Source of the DNA: Lachnospiraceae bacterium NC2004 | Lineage (GTDB): Bacteria > Bacillota > Clostridia > Lachnospirales > Lachnospiraceae | NCBI GenBank assembly: GCA_000621905.1 | Contig: JHXB01000011.1 | Location: 48,098-112,097, forward strand | Direction of reading: 5' to 3' | Length of the DNA stretch: 64,000 nt | Shown: piece by piece, positions 35,248 to 43,307 of the stretch | Numbering within the stretch: position 1 is the stretch's first letter | Layout of the letters: every line of letters starts with the position of its first letter | The notes under the pieces: model-generated | What the model saw: the letters and a program-made list of their open reading frames with translations, nothing else | Told to the model about the DNA's origin: nothing | Databases searched by the model: none | Position numbers and translations under genes: made by a program

Positions 35248-36159
35248 TTACTGTGCTTTAGCTAGTCTCAACTGTTCTTTTAAGGACTCAATCTCTGCGC
35301 TCATTTCAGATAGCTGAGCATCTTTTTCTGATATCAGCGAATCCTTCTCGGCAAGAAGCTTCCTTGCTTCTTCATCTTTTTCTTTAATGATTTTCTCATC
35401 TCGCAATCTTAGTACCTCACACATCTGCCTCTTACCTCCTTTCGTCTCGTTAGCTAATGTGTACAACCTCTTGTCGTTCGCAAGTATTCCGGCCAGTGCC
35501 ACTGTCGAGCTCTTAACCTCATACTCGCTATTGTCTGCAGTCCCATTATATATGGAACTTAAAAATGCCCTTACCTCCTCTAAGTCTTCGTTTGAAAATG
35601 ATAAGTTATCGTCATGTCCTAAATCTATTACATATAAAGGATAATTCGGCACAAATAACTTAATCTTATCATCTATATCCATCATATCATGCAATGATTT
35701 AGGTCCGTTCCATTCATTCTCGCCAGTGTAAAACACCACCGTTATAACCGGAGTTATCTTAACACCTTTAGGAACATTGGATAACCTTTCATCAACAGTC
35801 CATTCTGTCTTATTAACATCCTTACCACTATAAATTCCTAACTCAGAGTTATAGGACAAAGCATCGTATAGCATCTTCCTAACAGGCATTGCATAATGAA
35901 TCCTATCTTGATTCTCTATACCTACTATCAAAAGATGTCCATACTTAGTTCTTCTAAGACAATCTCTGTATCTATATATCTTCTCAGTTTTTGTCCTAGC
36001 AATAACATTTTCTTGATATGCAGTGTCTATTGGTTCTAATTCATCAGGATTAATCAACTCTTCCTTGAACAAGAAATCATTAAACACAGACGCATATACA
36101 TTGTTGTCGCTGAAAAAATCTTTTAAAGCTACATCAGCGTTTGGAACACTTAATGACAA
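35248..36159 (-). CDS. Rpn/PD-(D/E)XK nuclease family protein
   Basis: The 303-residue product resembles the Rpn family of recombination-promoting nucleases, often labelled putative transposase. A candidate catalytic core YRDCLRRTKYGHLLIVGIEN is at about residues 62-81, with an ExQ triad (ENQ), followed by YAMPVRKMLYDALSY. The last 50 residues form a charged coiled coil. These proteins cut DNA and vary rapidly at the C-terminus. A second, more divergent member lies at 37484. It has its own terminator and no obvious partner. Confidence 0.72.
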   Translation of the reverse strand: MSLSVPNADVALKDFFSDNNVYASVFNDFLFKEELINPDELEPIDTAYQENVIARTKTEKIYRYRDCLRRTKYGHLLIVGIENQDRIHYAMPVRKMLYDALSYNSELGIYSGKDVNKTEWTVDERLSNVPKGVKITPVITVVFYTGENEWNGPKSLHDMMDIDDKIKLFVPNYPLYVIDLGHDDNLSFSNEDLEEVRAFLSSIYNGTADNSEYEVKSSTVALAGILANDKRLYTLANETKGGKRQMCEVLRLRDEKIIKEKDEEARKLLAEKDSLISEKDAQLSEMSAEIESLKEQLRLAKAQ

Positions 36160-36268
36160 ATGTGTTGCCTCCTTTCATTATTATTAAAACCCAGCTAATC
36201 TAATAACGAAAGCTCTCCAGGCACACATCGTCAAAGTAATTTTATACTAGCACATTATATAAATATTA

Positions 36269-37021
36269 TCAAGCGCTTGCTAGTCCCGGCCACATGAACT
36301 GGCTCTTCTCTCGAAGAACACCCTCGTCAACACTCTGACCGTCCGTAAGTGTATACTTATCACGATGTACAGTAATCCCAACAATTCTATCAACTCTAAA
36401 GTAGATTGGCGAATTGGTCTCATCATCGCATTTATAAGCAATGAGATAAAAGTAGTATTCGCTAAACATCACCGAAACTGGCTTAATCTTTCTTTTTACA
36501 AGTTCACGATTCATCTTGTAATACGAAATGGTTATTATATTACGATCTTTAATGCAATCCGTGATTTTCCATAAATTATCGATAACGCTCTTACAATCTG
36601 TCGATATTTCGTTGTAATGATACATTTCCTTGGCAATCAAAGCTTGCAAACGCTCGCGGTCACTCGGAGTTGTATTCATTTTCAATTTCTTTATGATATC
36701 AATAAGATCTTGATTGTTAAACGCCCGACTTCCTATCAACACTTTGGTAATAGCAAGCAATTCCTTATTAGAAAGAAAATGGTCCATCTTAAGCGAATAA
36801 CAATGCGTAGAACTTGAATATACCAAATCTGCATAACCTATCACATCTCTATTCTCTGCTAAAAACGCCTTCAAATCATTAATATCTCGTGTAATACTTC
36901 TAGTCGACACATTATATTCATCAGCAAGATTCTTTGCTGAAAGAGATTCTCCCTTAATTGAACGCAAAAACAATTCCATTACCCTGCTTGTTTTAAGACT
37001 CCTATCTGCATACTCTTCCAT
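36269..37021 (-). CDS. WYL-domain transcriptional regulator, C-terminally short
   Basis: The 250-residue product has an N-terminal DeoR-like winged helix (LSAKNLADEYNVSTRSITRD, about residues 26-45). A WYL-type sensor follows at about 155-215 (KIKPVSVMFSEYYFYLIAYK). It stops at REKSQFMWPGLASA, where related proteins continue into the C-terminal WCX extension. Either this is a naturally short form or the end was lost. WYL proteins bind nucleic-acid ligands and often regulate defence or accessory genes. No paired target gene is evident. Confidence 0.8.
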   Translation of the reverse strand: MEEYADRSLKTSRVMELFLRSIKGESLSAKNLADEYNVSTRSITRDINDLKAFLAENRDVIGYADLVYSSSTHCYSLKMDHFLSNKELLAITKVLIGSRAFNNQDLIDIIKKLKMNTTPSDRERLQALIAKEMYHYNEISTDCKSVIDNLWKITDCIKDRNIITISYYKMNRELVKRKIKPVSVMFSEYYFYLIAYKCDDETNSPIYFRVDRIVGITVHRDKYTLTDGQSVDEGVLREKSQFMWPGLASA

Positions 37022-37201
37022 AGCGCATTCCTCCTATGTTGCCTTATTAACACAAGTATAAACTTGTAATAAGACACATAATGTCATAGAGAAATACTGC
37101 AATTACTATTTTATTGCGACAACATTTGTCTATGCTACTCGCTATTATATTGATAGCACTTAAATACAACCTGATTACAGGGCAAAGAGGAGGTACATAA
37201 T

Positions 37202-37393
37202 ATGGGACTATTAGACAAAGTTAAAGAAACAGCATCCCAAGCCAAGGATGCAGCAACCAAATTTGCTGATGAGAAAGGAATAAGTGGTGGATCAGGATCT
37301 ATAATAGAAAAACTCTCCAAACTCAAAGATTCCAGAATACTATCCGAAGAAGAATTTGCAACAAAGAAGACGGAATTATTAGCGAAGTTATAG
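37202..37393 (+). CDS. Small SHOCT-domain protein
   Basis: The 63-residue product starts MGLLDKVKETASQAKDAATK, an amphipathic Lys/Ala-rich helix. It ends with the SHOCT pattern IEKLSKLKDSRILSEEEFAT followed by KKTELLAKL. The AGGAGGTACATAAT site is strong. SHOCT modules are short oligomerisation segments that usually sit at the end of membrane or nuclease proteins. A free-standing copy has no assigned role. A bidirectional terminator follows. Confidence 0.75.
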   Translation: MGLLDKVKETASQAKDAATKFADEKGISGGSGSIIEKLSKLKDSRILSEEEFATKKTELLAKL

Positions 37394-37415
37394 GCTTTAC
37401 CCGTACTAATCAACA

Positions 37416-37457
37416 AAAAATAGATAGGCACCTCCTAAGAGTTGCCTATCTATTTTT
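37416..37457. terminator. Bidirectional terminator
   Basis: AAAAATAGATAGGCA and TGCCTATCTATTTTT form a 15-bp perfect stem with a 12-nt loop between the convergent SHOCT and Rpn-family genes. T-runs are present on both strands. Confidence 0.9.
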
Positions 37458-37483
37458 ACTTAGCTCGTTAAACACCTATCCTA

Positions 37484-38383
37484 TTATTCAGCATCACTCA
37501 TACTCTTCTCAATCTCAAGAATGAACTCAAGCGGAACACCACTAAAATCAGATACTTCTTGAGGGCTTCTGCCCAAGCGTAGCATATCCTTAATAAGCGC
37601 AACTCGTCCTTCAGCTCTTCCTTCTGTTCTACCTACAGCTATCCCTTCGATTCTTCCCTCATTATAGCTCTCTTCAATTTCCGGAGCCATTATCTCTCTC
37701 AACGCTTGACACATGGCGTCCTCCTTTCTCAACTCATTAAACAGTTCCTTATTAATACTTGCTGATATTTGAAAAATGATATCAGCAGCCTGTCTTAGTC
37801 TCGGTTCTGTAAGTACTCTGGCTTGGCTTATAAACTCAACTATATCCGTCGGGTCAGATTGTTTCGCCATAACCTTTAGCGCCGCGAATGCTTCATCATC
37901 AAGATCCTTACTAACCACAATCTGAACAGGTATATCCACCAACCCTTTAATATAATATATCCCGGACGTCGGATTCTCAATCACATATCCTGACTCTTTT
38001 AATTGTGACATCAGCTTACTTGGATATCTATGTCTGAATATCGAAATAGTTAATTCTTCCTGCGGTATCGCATTTACAGACTTTCCATACGCTTTATACA
38101 AACCCGCATAACCGATACATTTCCATAAGACATCGATGTTTAAACTATCGTTAGGATTCTTATATTCAAGAATGTTCCATCGCCTAAACATCCTACCAAA
38201 TGCATTATCAATAACAACATCGGCATCTTTCTTGATTATAATAAAATCTATCTTCGGTGGTTCAACTGTAAGATGATGCTCTTTCTCAATCTCGATTACA
38301 TCTTCGTAATCATGAAGACATATCTCCAAAAAGCCGGCGAATCCTGTGTGCCAATCTATCTGTTTCTTTCCTTTACTATTCAT
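37484..38383 (-). CDS. Rpn-like PD-(D/E)XK nuclease family protein
   Basis: The 299-residue product has a likely restriction-like core: IDFIIIKKDADVVIDNAFG followed by RRWNILEYKNPNDSL. D and ExK positions are visible near residues 46 and 73. The tail has an EGR-rich repeat (EGRIEGIAVGRTEGRAEGRV) and a conserved end, LGRSPQEVSDFSGVPLEFIL. A truncated copy of the last third lies at 42661-42910. The start at 38383 is only about 8 nt from a TATAAT, so either a leaderless message or a promoter further upstream must be used. Confidence 0.7.
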   Translation of the reverse strand: MNSKGKKQIDWHTGFAGFLEICLHDYEDVIEIEKEHHLTVEPPKIDFIIIKKDADVVIDNAFGRMFRRWNILEYKNPNDSLNIDVLWKCIGYAGLYKAYGKSVNAIPQEELTISIFRHRYPSKLMSQLKESGYVIENPTSGIYYIKGLVDIPVQIVVSKDLDDEAFAALKVMAKQSDPTDIVEFISQARVLTEPRLRQAADIIFQISASINKELFNELRKEDAMCQALREIMAPEIEESYNEGRIEGIAVGRTEGRAEGRVALIKDMLRLGRSPQEVSDFSGVPLEFILEIEKSMSDAE

Positions 38384-38582
38384 GTATAATTATAACACCT
38401 CCGTTACTGTGATACAACTTAAACAAGCATTTTATATAGTTAAATCAAAATAATACGCTTGTCCTAACACTCTTATATCAATTGTAAACGAAGAATTATT
38501 ATTTGTCATTGAACTAGTAATTTAATAACCACATCAAAAAAAGAACTCTTATGAGTTTCCAAAAAATACATAATCTTTTTTG

Positions 38583-38603
38583 GAGTGACACAATATGTCA
38601 CTC
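38583..38603. promoter_or_regulatory. Palindrome, possible operator
   Basis: GAGTGACA and TGTCACTC flank a 5-nt CAATA centre in the long A/T-rich gap 38384-38864. There is no U-tract on either side, so a terminator is unlikely. The rest of the gap shows no convincing coding region. An extended -10 (TGCTATACT) occurs at about 38812-38820, just before the leader peptide. Confidence 0.4.
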
Positions 38604-38864
38604 TAAAAGTGTAATATGGCATTTAAGAAAATGATTAAACATGTTATGCGAAATATATACAAAACAGCAATTTGACAAAAGAATAATAATTTATTTAAAT
38701 AATTCATATTTTTATCAATATAATCCGATACTATAATTAAGTCTGTTAGCACTGTGTCAGCTAACATATTAAACCAACCGTTTAATGCAAGTGCTTGACA
38801 CATATGCTATACTATGTTTCAAATGTTACTAATTAACCATTCACCATGAAAGGAGGATATCAAC

Positions 38865-38942
38865 ATGAATAAGAATTTTAGAACTAACACAAGCAACTTA
38901 ATAACCAGAGGTATGGATATCCTTTCTTCTATTTGTAAATAG
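38865..38942 (+). CDS. Candidate 25-residue leader peptide
   Basis: A short frame with an unusually strong ribosome-binding site (AAAGGAGGATATCAAC) encodes MNKNFRTNTSNLITRGMD followed by ILSSICK. It is polar, without a signal or membrane segment. Bases 38855-38861 (GGATATC), within the ribosome-binding site, can pair with GATATCC at 38916-38922 inside the frame, extended by GAAAG/CTTTC. Its own translation start could therefore be masked. A terminator hairpin follows 46 nt later, so this looks like a cis-regulatory leader for the operon starting at 39048. Confidence 0.5.
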   Translation: MNKNFRTNTSNLITRGMDILSSICK

Positions 38943-38987
38943 TAGGCGTAGTCTGTCCATTTCAGATATGGTTTTCATAGGATTTTC

Positions 38988-39013
38988 GCACCTCTACTTT
39001 GGATTAGAGGTGC
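38988..39013 (+). terminator. Terminator or attenuator ahead of the rtcB-MoxR-VWA operon
   Basis: GCACCTCTA and TAGAGGTGC form a perfect 9-bp stem with an 8-nt loop, followed by TATTTTTG. It lies between the leader peptide and the first operon gene (35 nt upstream of its ATG), where a terminator would have to be bypassed for expression. Confidence 0.75.
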
Positions 39014-39047
39014 TATTTTTGTACCCTCTTTTAGAAAGGACTACACT

Positions 39048-39454
39048 ATGGAGACTATCAAAGGAGCATATACTTCAGCTCTGGTTTTCACAACCAACAA
39101 TAAAGATACTGCAATAGACCAGTATGCCATCTCACAGTTTCAAATGATATGCAATCTGGAAAGTTCTGCGGGATGTCGCATTCGTGTTATGCCTGATGTT
39201 CATCCAGGAAAGGTTGGCACTATCGGACTTACCATGACAATTGGAGACAGAATTATACCTAATCTCCTCGGTATTGACATCGGTTGCGGTATAACAAAAG
39301 AATATATTCGAACTGTATAGGCAAAGGGACTCTAGACGAGGCACCATTTGCCTACAGAAGAATCAATGAGATTGCGGATGTAATCTCAGACACAGTAACC
39401 ATTAACAAGATTATTAAACCGGTATATAACTTCAAAGCCGGAGAATCGAGGTAA
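39048..39454 (+). pseudogene. rtcB: Internally deleted rtcB (RNA ligase) remnant
   Basis: The first 85 codons match the RtcB N-terminus, including VMPDVHPGKVGTIGLTMTIG and NLLGIDIGCGITKE, then stop at 39318. The next 130 nt, in another frame, encode a typical RtcB C-terminus, GTLDEAPFAYRRINEIADVI and then KIIKPVYNFKAGES, ending at 39454. The roughly 250 residues between, including most catalytic His residues and the guanylylation site, are missing. The gene is therefore dead by deletion plus frameshift. The start has AGAAAGGAC upstream. Intact RtcB joins 2',3'-cyclic phosphate and 5'-OH RNA ends. Confidence 0.88.
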
Positions 39455-39456
39455 TT

Positions 39457-39642
39457 ATGGGTAAATATAGAGAAACACCATGCAAATACTATATAAGTTT
39501 CGGCGAATGCTCAAAAGGACGCGAGGCTAAACACAAAGGCTATTGCCAACATTGTGACAAATACTGCCCTCGCGCCAAGGTTCGCCACATAAACAAAAAG
39601 AAACAATACAACGAAAAGCAACGCAGTAAATACACTGCCTAA
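39457..39642 (+). CDS. Small Cys-rich protein, probable metal binding
   Basis: The 61-residue basic product carries six Cys and three His. The Cys are spaced as CKYYISFGEC near the N-terminus and CQHCDKYC in the middle, followed by a very basic Lys/Asn/Arg tail. This could bind zinc and RNA or DNA. It begins 2 nt after the rtcB remnant ends and 19 nt before the MoxR gene, so it belongs to the operon. No family name is recognised. Confidence 0.7.
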   Translation: MGKYRETPCKYYISFGECSKGREAKHKGYCQHCDKYCPRAKVRHINKKKQYNEKQRSKYTA

Positions 39643-39661
39643 CACAGAAAGGACATAATAT

Positions 39662-40723
39662 ATGAATTTACCAATTACAGTCACACAAGAGGACTTACTT
39701 GAAATATTGATAAATGTTGCTCCAAGCAGACCTGTATTCATCTGGGGTGCACCCGGAATCGGCAAATCTGCCTTGGTTGAGCAATTCGCAGAGGAACTAG
39801 GATTACCATGTGTTTCACTCTTAGGAAGCCAGCTTGCTCCTGAGGATATCATCGGAATCCCACAGATTAAAGGTGACACATCTGAGTTTCTTCCACCTAA
39901 AATGATTGCAAGAAAAGAACCTTATGTACTATTTCTTGACGAGTTAAATGCATGCTCACAAGAGGTACAGAAAGCCTTCTACTCTCTCATTCACGAAAGA
40001 AGAATCGGAGAATACCATCTTCCTGAAGGAAGCATCGTGGTAGGTGCAGGTAACAGAGCTCAAGACAGCGCCATCGTAAAAACAATGTCTTCTGCTTTGA
40101 TAAACAGAATGTTTCATGTGCAAATGAAAGCTGATGCCAGACAATGGATTAAATGGGCGGAACAGAACAAACTTCACCCTTGGGTCATCGACTACATTAT
40201 GAAGAGGCCTGACCACCTCTTCTCTGAGCCGCCTAAAACAGAGGAACCTTTCTCTACCCCTAGATCATGGCATATGCTCAGCGATGCGCTTACAGAGTAC
40301 GGAGCAGGCAAAAGAGAAATCTCTAACGATACGCTAAAGATGCTCTCCTACGCTTGCATTTCACCCTCTCATGCCGGAATGTTTTTAGCATATATAAAGA
40401 GTCTAAAGAACACTAATATGCTAGATAACATTATTGCAGAAAATGCTAAATGGCCTGCAAAGCCTGAAGACAGAGATATCCTCTACTTCCTCGCACAGTC
40501 ATTTAGAGCAAAGCTTGTCAATGAGCTTCCAAAAAGCAAGCAGGATATTTCCGGCAATATGCTCTCATTTGTATATAGAGCAAAGGGCATGATTAAAGAA
40601 CTATCGGTAATTAATTTTGAGATTGCACAAATGGTGGTAGCCTCAGATGATGAAAGCACTTTACCGGACTGGTTTATGGTTGAGGTAATCAGAGATCTTC
40701 CACGACTAGTGAACAATCAATAA
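39662..40723 (+). CDS. MoxR-type AAA+ ATPase
   Basis: The 353-residue product has Walker A WGAPGIGKSALVEQFAEEL at about residues 29-47, Walker B VLFLDELNACSQEVQ near 94-108, and sensor VVGAGNR near 132. MoxR AAA+ proteins act as chaperones that load or remodel a VWA-domain partner. Here the next gene encodes such a partner 11 nt downstream. The C-terminal region (residues 230-353) is specific to this subfamily. Confidence 0.85.
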   Translation: MNLPITVTQEDLLEILINVAPSRPVFIWGAPGIGKSALVEQFAEELGLPCVSLLGSQLAPEDIIGIPQIKGDTSEFLPPKMIARKEPYVLFLDELNACSQEVQKAFYSLIHERRIGEYHLPEGSIVVGAGNRAQDSAIVKTMSSALINRMFHVQMKADARQWIKWAEQNKLHPWVIDYIMKRPDHLFSEPPKTEEPFSTPRSWHMLSDALTEYGAGKREISNDTLKMLSYACISPSHAGMFLAYIKSLKNTNMLDNIIAENAKWPAKPEDRDILYFLAQSFRAKLVNELPKSKQDISGNMLSFVYRAKGMIKELSVINFEIAQMVVASDDESTLPDWFMVEVIRDLPRLVNNQ

Positions 40724-40734
40724 GGAGACTTATT

Positions 40735-42582
40735 ATGGCTACATTTAGAAAAAGATATTATTATAGAGATGAGGATATCCCAAAGGAACTTGTTGCTCTT
40801 TACAAAGGATTTGATATTATTAAATCTCATCCTCTCTTCTCTAAACTGGACGGGACAGTTGTTGATAAATCAGCCCACCTAGGTGGGAAAGATGCTATTG
40901 CCTGCGTCACCAAAACCGGAGAAATATTTGCAAACTACAAACATGAACTTATCCCACCGGAATGGGCGTATGTGTTAGCTCACAACCTGCTTCATCTTGC
41001 ATTTGGCCACTTTGACAAAGACAAGATGCCAACAACCGCAGAACTGTACCCACTTGTATGGAACAAAGCGTGTGATATCTATGTTGCAAGATTTTTGGCC
41101 GATATCGGATTTGGAAAAGCAATAATTGATGATCCTGCAAACGCGTATTCAATCAAACTAAATGACGAAGTAAAAATATATGAATATATCCTTGAAAATG
41201 AAGGAGTCACGCCCAAACAGAACTACGGATTAAACGCCGTTGATACTAAAGATATGATCGGAGTAGAGCATCCAATCATTTACAAAAACGGTGAGAAGAA
41301 CGAGTATGCTGAAACATTTTCATATGCTATCACTCATTCTATGAAGATGGCTGTAAGTGAAGTTGGTGGACATGATATTAGTAAAAAGAAAGATACCGTA
41401 ATCAGTAAAGCTGCAGACTGGTTTCTTGCTCACTACCCTCTTTTAGGAGGCTTGGCTTCTTCGTTCAAAATCATAGAGGACATCGACATTTGTCACAGAT
41501 ACGAAATCCATATCGCTGCTGTAGATGCTACTTGCGGAGAAATATATGCCAATCCTTCATGTGGGCTTACTTTTGAAGAGTGGAAATTTGTCCTTGCACA
41601 CGAATACCTTCATGCCGGATTATGTCATCATGAAAGATGCCAAGGACGAAACCATTACCTTTGGAATGTGGCTTGTGACTATGTTGTCAATGATTGGCTG
41701 CATGAAATGAGAATCGGTAATATGCCCGATGAAGGGTTGTTATATGACGAGTCACTTCATAACATGTCAGCCGAAGCGATATATGACATCATAGTAAAAG
41801 AAATGAGAAAATTCAAGAAGCACGCCACTTTCAGAGGATATGGTCAGGGTGACATCATCGGAAGCAACGGCCCACATTTTGAGGGAATCGGCAAAGGAAT
41901 CTCGCTTGACGAATTCTTTAAGAGTTCTCTAAGAGAAGGGCTTGATTATCATATAACTCACAGCAGAGGATATATACCTGCAGGGCTTATTGAAGAAATA
42001 CGAGCACTTGCTATGCCACCGATTCCATGGGAAGTGCAACTTGGCAAATGGTTTGATGAACAGTTTCCACCGCTTGAAAAACATAGAACCTACGCCAGAC
42101 CCAGCAGGCGCCAAGGCTCAACGCCTGATATTCCAAGGCCAAGTTATGTACTTCAAGAAAAAGATCTTGAAAGCAGAACTTTCGGTGTTGTAATAGACAC
42201 CTCCGGCTCTATGTGTTCTTCACAGATTGGATTGGCTCTTGGTGCAATTGCAAGTTATGCAATGTCGAAAGATGTACCATTTGTCAGAATCATATTCTGT
42301 GACGCAGAAGCCACAGACGCGGGATATATGGCACCGGAAGATATAGCAGGGCGAGTAGAGATTACCGGAAGAGGCGGCACCATCCTTCAACCCGGAGTAG
42401 ATGCACTCGAAAAAGCCAAAGATTTCCCGGTATCAGGTCCAATACTTGTTATAACAGACGGGGATATCGAAGATAACTTAAGAGTTAAAAGAGAGCACGC
42501 ATACCTCATCCCAAACGGCAAAAGACTACCATTCAGACCAAAAGGTAAAGTGTTCTATATGGAGAATAAGGAACCAAATTAA
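40735..42582 (+). CDS. VWA-like protein with two putative metallopeptidase domains (DUF2201-like)
   Basis: The 615-residue product has two related metallopeptidase-like segments. The first shows WAYVLAHNLLHLAFGHFDKD at about residues 77-96. The second shows WKFVLAHEYLHAGLCHHERC at about 283-302, with a complete HExxH motif. In the first, Glu is replaced by Asn (HNLLH). The C-terminal VWA-like part has a MIDAS motif in VVIDTSGSM at about residue 485. It is paired with the MoxR ATPase directly upstream. Substrate unknown; a role in RNA-repair stress is suggested only by the rtcB remnant. Confidence 0.82.
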   Translation: MATFRKRYYYRDEDIPKELVALYKGFDIIKSHPLFSKLDGTVVDKSAHLGGKDAIACVTKTGEIFANYKHELIPPEWAYVLAHNLLHLAFGHFDKDKMPTTAELYPLVWNKACDIYVARFLADIGFGKAIIDDPANAYSIKLNDEVKIYEYILENEGVTPKQNYGLNAVDTKDMIGVEHPIIYKNGEKNEYAETFSYAITHSMKMAVSEVGGHDISKKKDTVISKAADWFLAHYPLLGGLASSFKIIEDIDICHRYEIHIAAVDATCGEIYANPSCGLTFEEWKFVLAHEYLHAGLCHHERCQGRNHYLWNVACDYVVNDWLHEMRIGNMPDEGLLYDESLHNMSAEAIYDIIVKEMRKFKKHATFRGYGQGDIIGSNGPHFEGIGKGISLDEFFKSSLREGLDYHITHSRGYIPAGLIEEIRALAMPPIPWEVQLGKWFDEQFPPLEKHRTYARPSRRQGSTPDIPRPSYVLQEKDLESRTFGVVIDTSGSMCSSQIGLALGAIASYAMSKDVPFVRIIFCDAEATDAGYMAPEDIAGRVEITGRGGTILQPGVDALEKAKDFPVSGPILVITDGDIEDNLRVKREHAYLIPNGKRLPFRPKGKVFYMENKEPN

Positions 42583-42583
42583 G

Positions 42584-42606
42584 AGGTGGAGAATTAAACT
42601 CCGCCT
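42584..42606 (+). terminator. Terminator of the MoxR-VWA operon
   Basis: AGGTGGAG and CTCCGCCT pair around a 7-nt loop directly after the VWA stop codon. The tail TCTGTATACTT is only weakly T-rich. Confidence 0.55.
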
Positions 42607-42660
42607 TCTGTATACTTACTTTATCCCAATTTTTACTTAGCTCGTTAAACGCCTACTCTA

Positions 42661-42910
42661 TTATTCCGCATCACTCATGCTCTTCTCAATCTCAAGAATA
42701 AACTCGAGTGGGACACCACTAAAATCAGATACATCTTGAGGGCTTCTACCTAGGCGAAGCATATCCTTAATAAGCGCAACGCGTCCTTCAATTCTTCCTT
42801 CATTATAGCTCTCTTCAATTTCCGGAGCCATTATCTCTCTTAATGCTTGACACATGACGTCCTCCTTTCTCAACTCATTAAACAGTTTCTTATTAATACT
42901 TGCTGATATT
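42661..42910 (-). pseudogene. Duplicated C-terminal fragment of the Rpn-like gene
   Basis: This stretch is nearly identical in translation to the last third of the gene at 37484. It begins at ISASINKKLFNELRKEDVMC and continues to LEFILEIEKSMSDAE, lacking one EGR repeat. The similarity also covers about 30 nt past the stop. It breaks off abruptly near 42910 and is followed by repeat copy D. The nuclease core is absent, so it is a non-functional duplicate. Confidence 0.85.
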
Positions 42911-42922
42911 AGGTAGATGTAT

Positions 42923-42970
42923 TGCCCTTCTTCGAAGGGCAAAGATTCTTCGCTTCGCGAAGTCATGACA
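42923..42970 (-). repeat. Dispersed repeat, GTCATTCTGAGCG family, copy D
   Basis: TGCCCTTCTTCGAAGGGCA, a hairpin, is followed by AAGATTCTTCGCTTCGCGA and AGTCATGACA. It has the same two-part layout as copies A and C, and abuts the broken end of the duplicated Rpn fragment. Confidence 0.75.
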
Positions 42971-42989
42971 TAAACCACTCTCTACATTC

Positions 42990-43271
42990 TTATCGAATCA
43001 CCCACAGGTACACCACCGCCCCAATCTGTGCAAATAATATAAGTGGCATTCCAATCACAAAATACCAGTGCTTGGTCTTATGCCTGAATATATACATTCC
43101 TGCCCATGTGCCTATACTTCCGCCTAATAGACTCACCAAAAAAAGAGTCTTTTCAGGTATTCTCCAAGCTTGTTTTTTAGCTTTGCTCTTGTCGATACCC
43201 ATCACCGCAACACCGATAATATTCATGCAAATGATATAGACAGTTATAATAATAATCAGCTCTTTACTCAT
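42990..43271 (-). CDS. DUF1294 family small membrane protein
   Basis: The 93-residue product has three hydrophobic segments and the DUF1294 pattern MGIDKSKAKKQAWRIPEKTL followed by FLVSLLGGSIGTWAGMYIFR and HKTKHWYFVIGMPL. These proteins are widespread and uncharacterised. It lies 36 nt after the GntR gene and may be the last gene of the ABC exporter transcript, though no overlap proves this. Confidence 0.85.
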   Translation of the reverse strand: MSKELIIIITVYIICMNIIGVAVMGIDKSKAKKQAWRIPEKTLFLVSLLGGSIGTWAGMYIFRHKTKHWYFVIGMPLILFAQIGAVVYLWVIR

Positions 43272-43307
43272 AATAAATTCCTTCCTCAGTTATAATCGCA
43301 CCTCTCT

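Noticed and set aside
38583..38603. Terminator at the GAGTGACA palindrome
   Set aside because: Neither strand has a U-tract after the stem; kept only as a possible operator.
38603..38803. 66-residue hydrophobic minus-strand frame
   Set aside because: It lies in very A/T-rich DNA, has no ribosome-binding site and no recognisable domain; likely a chance open frame.
42922..43239. Plus-strand frame opposite DUF1294
   Set aside because: It is the complement of the well-supported DUF1294 gene and repeat copy D.
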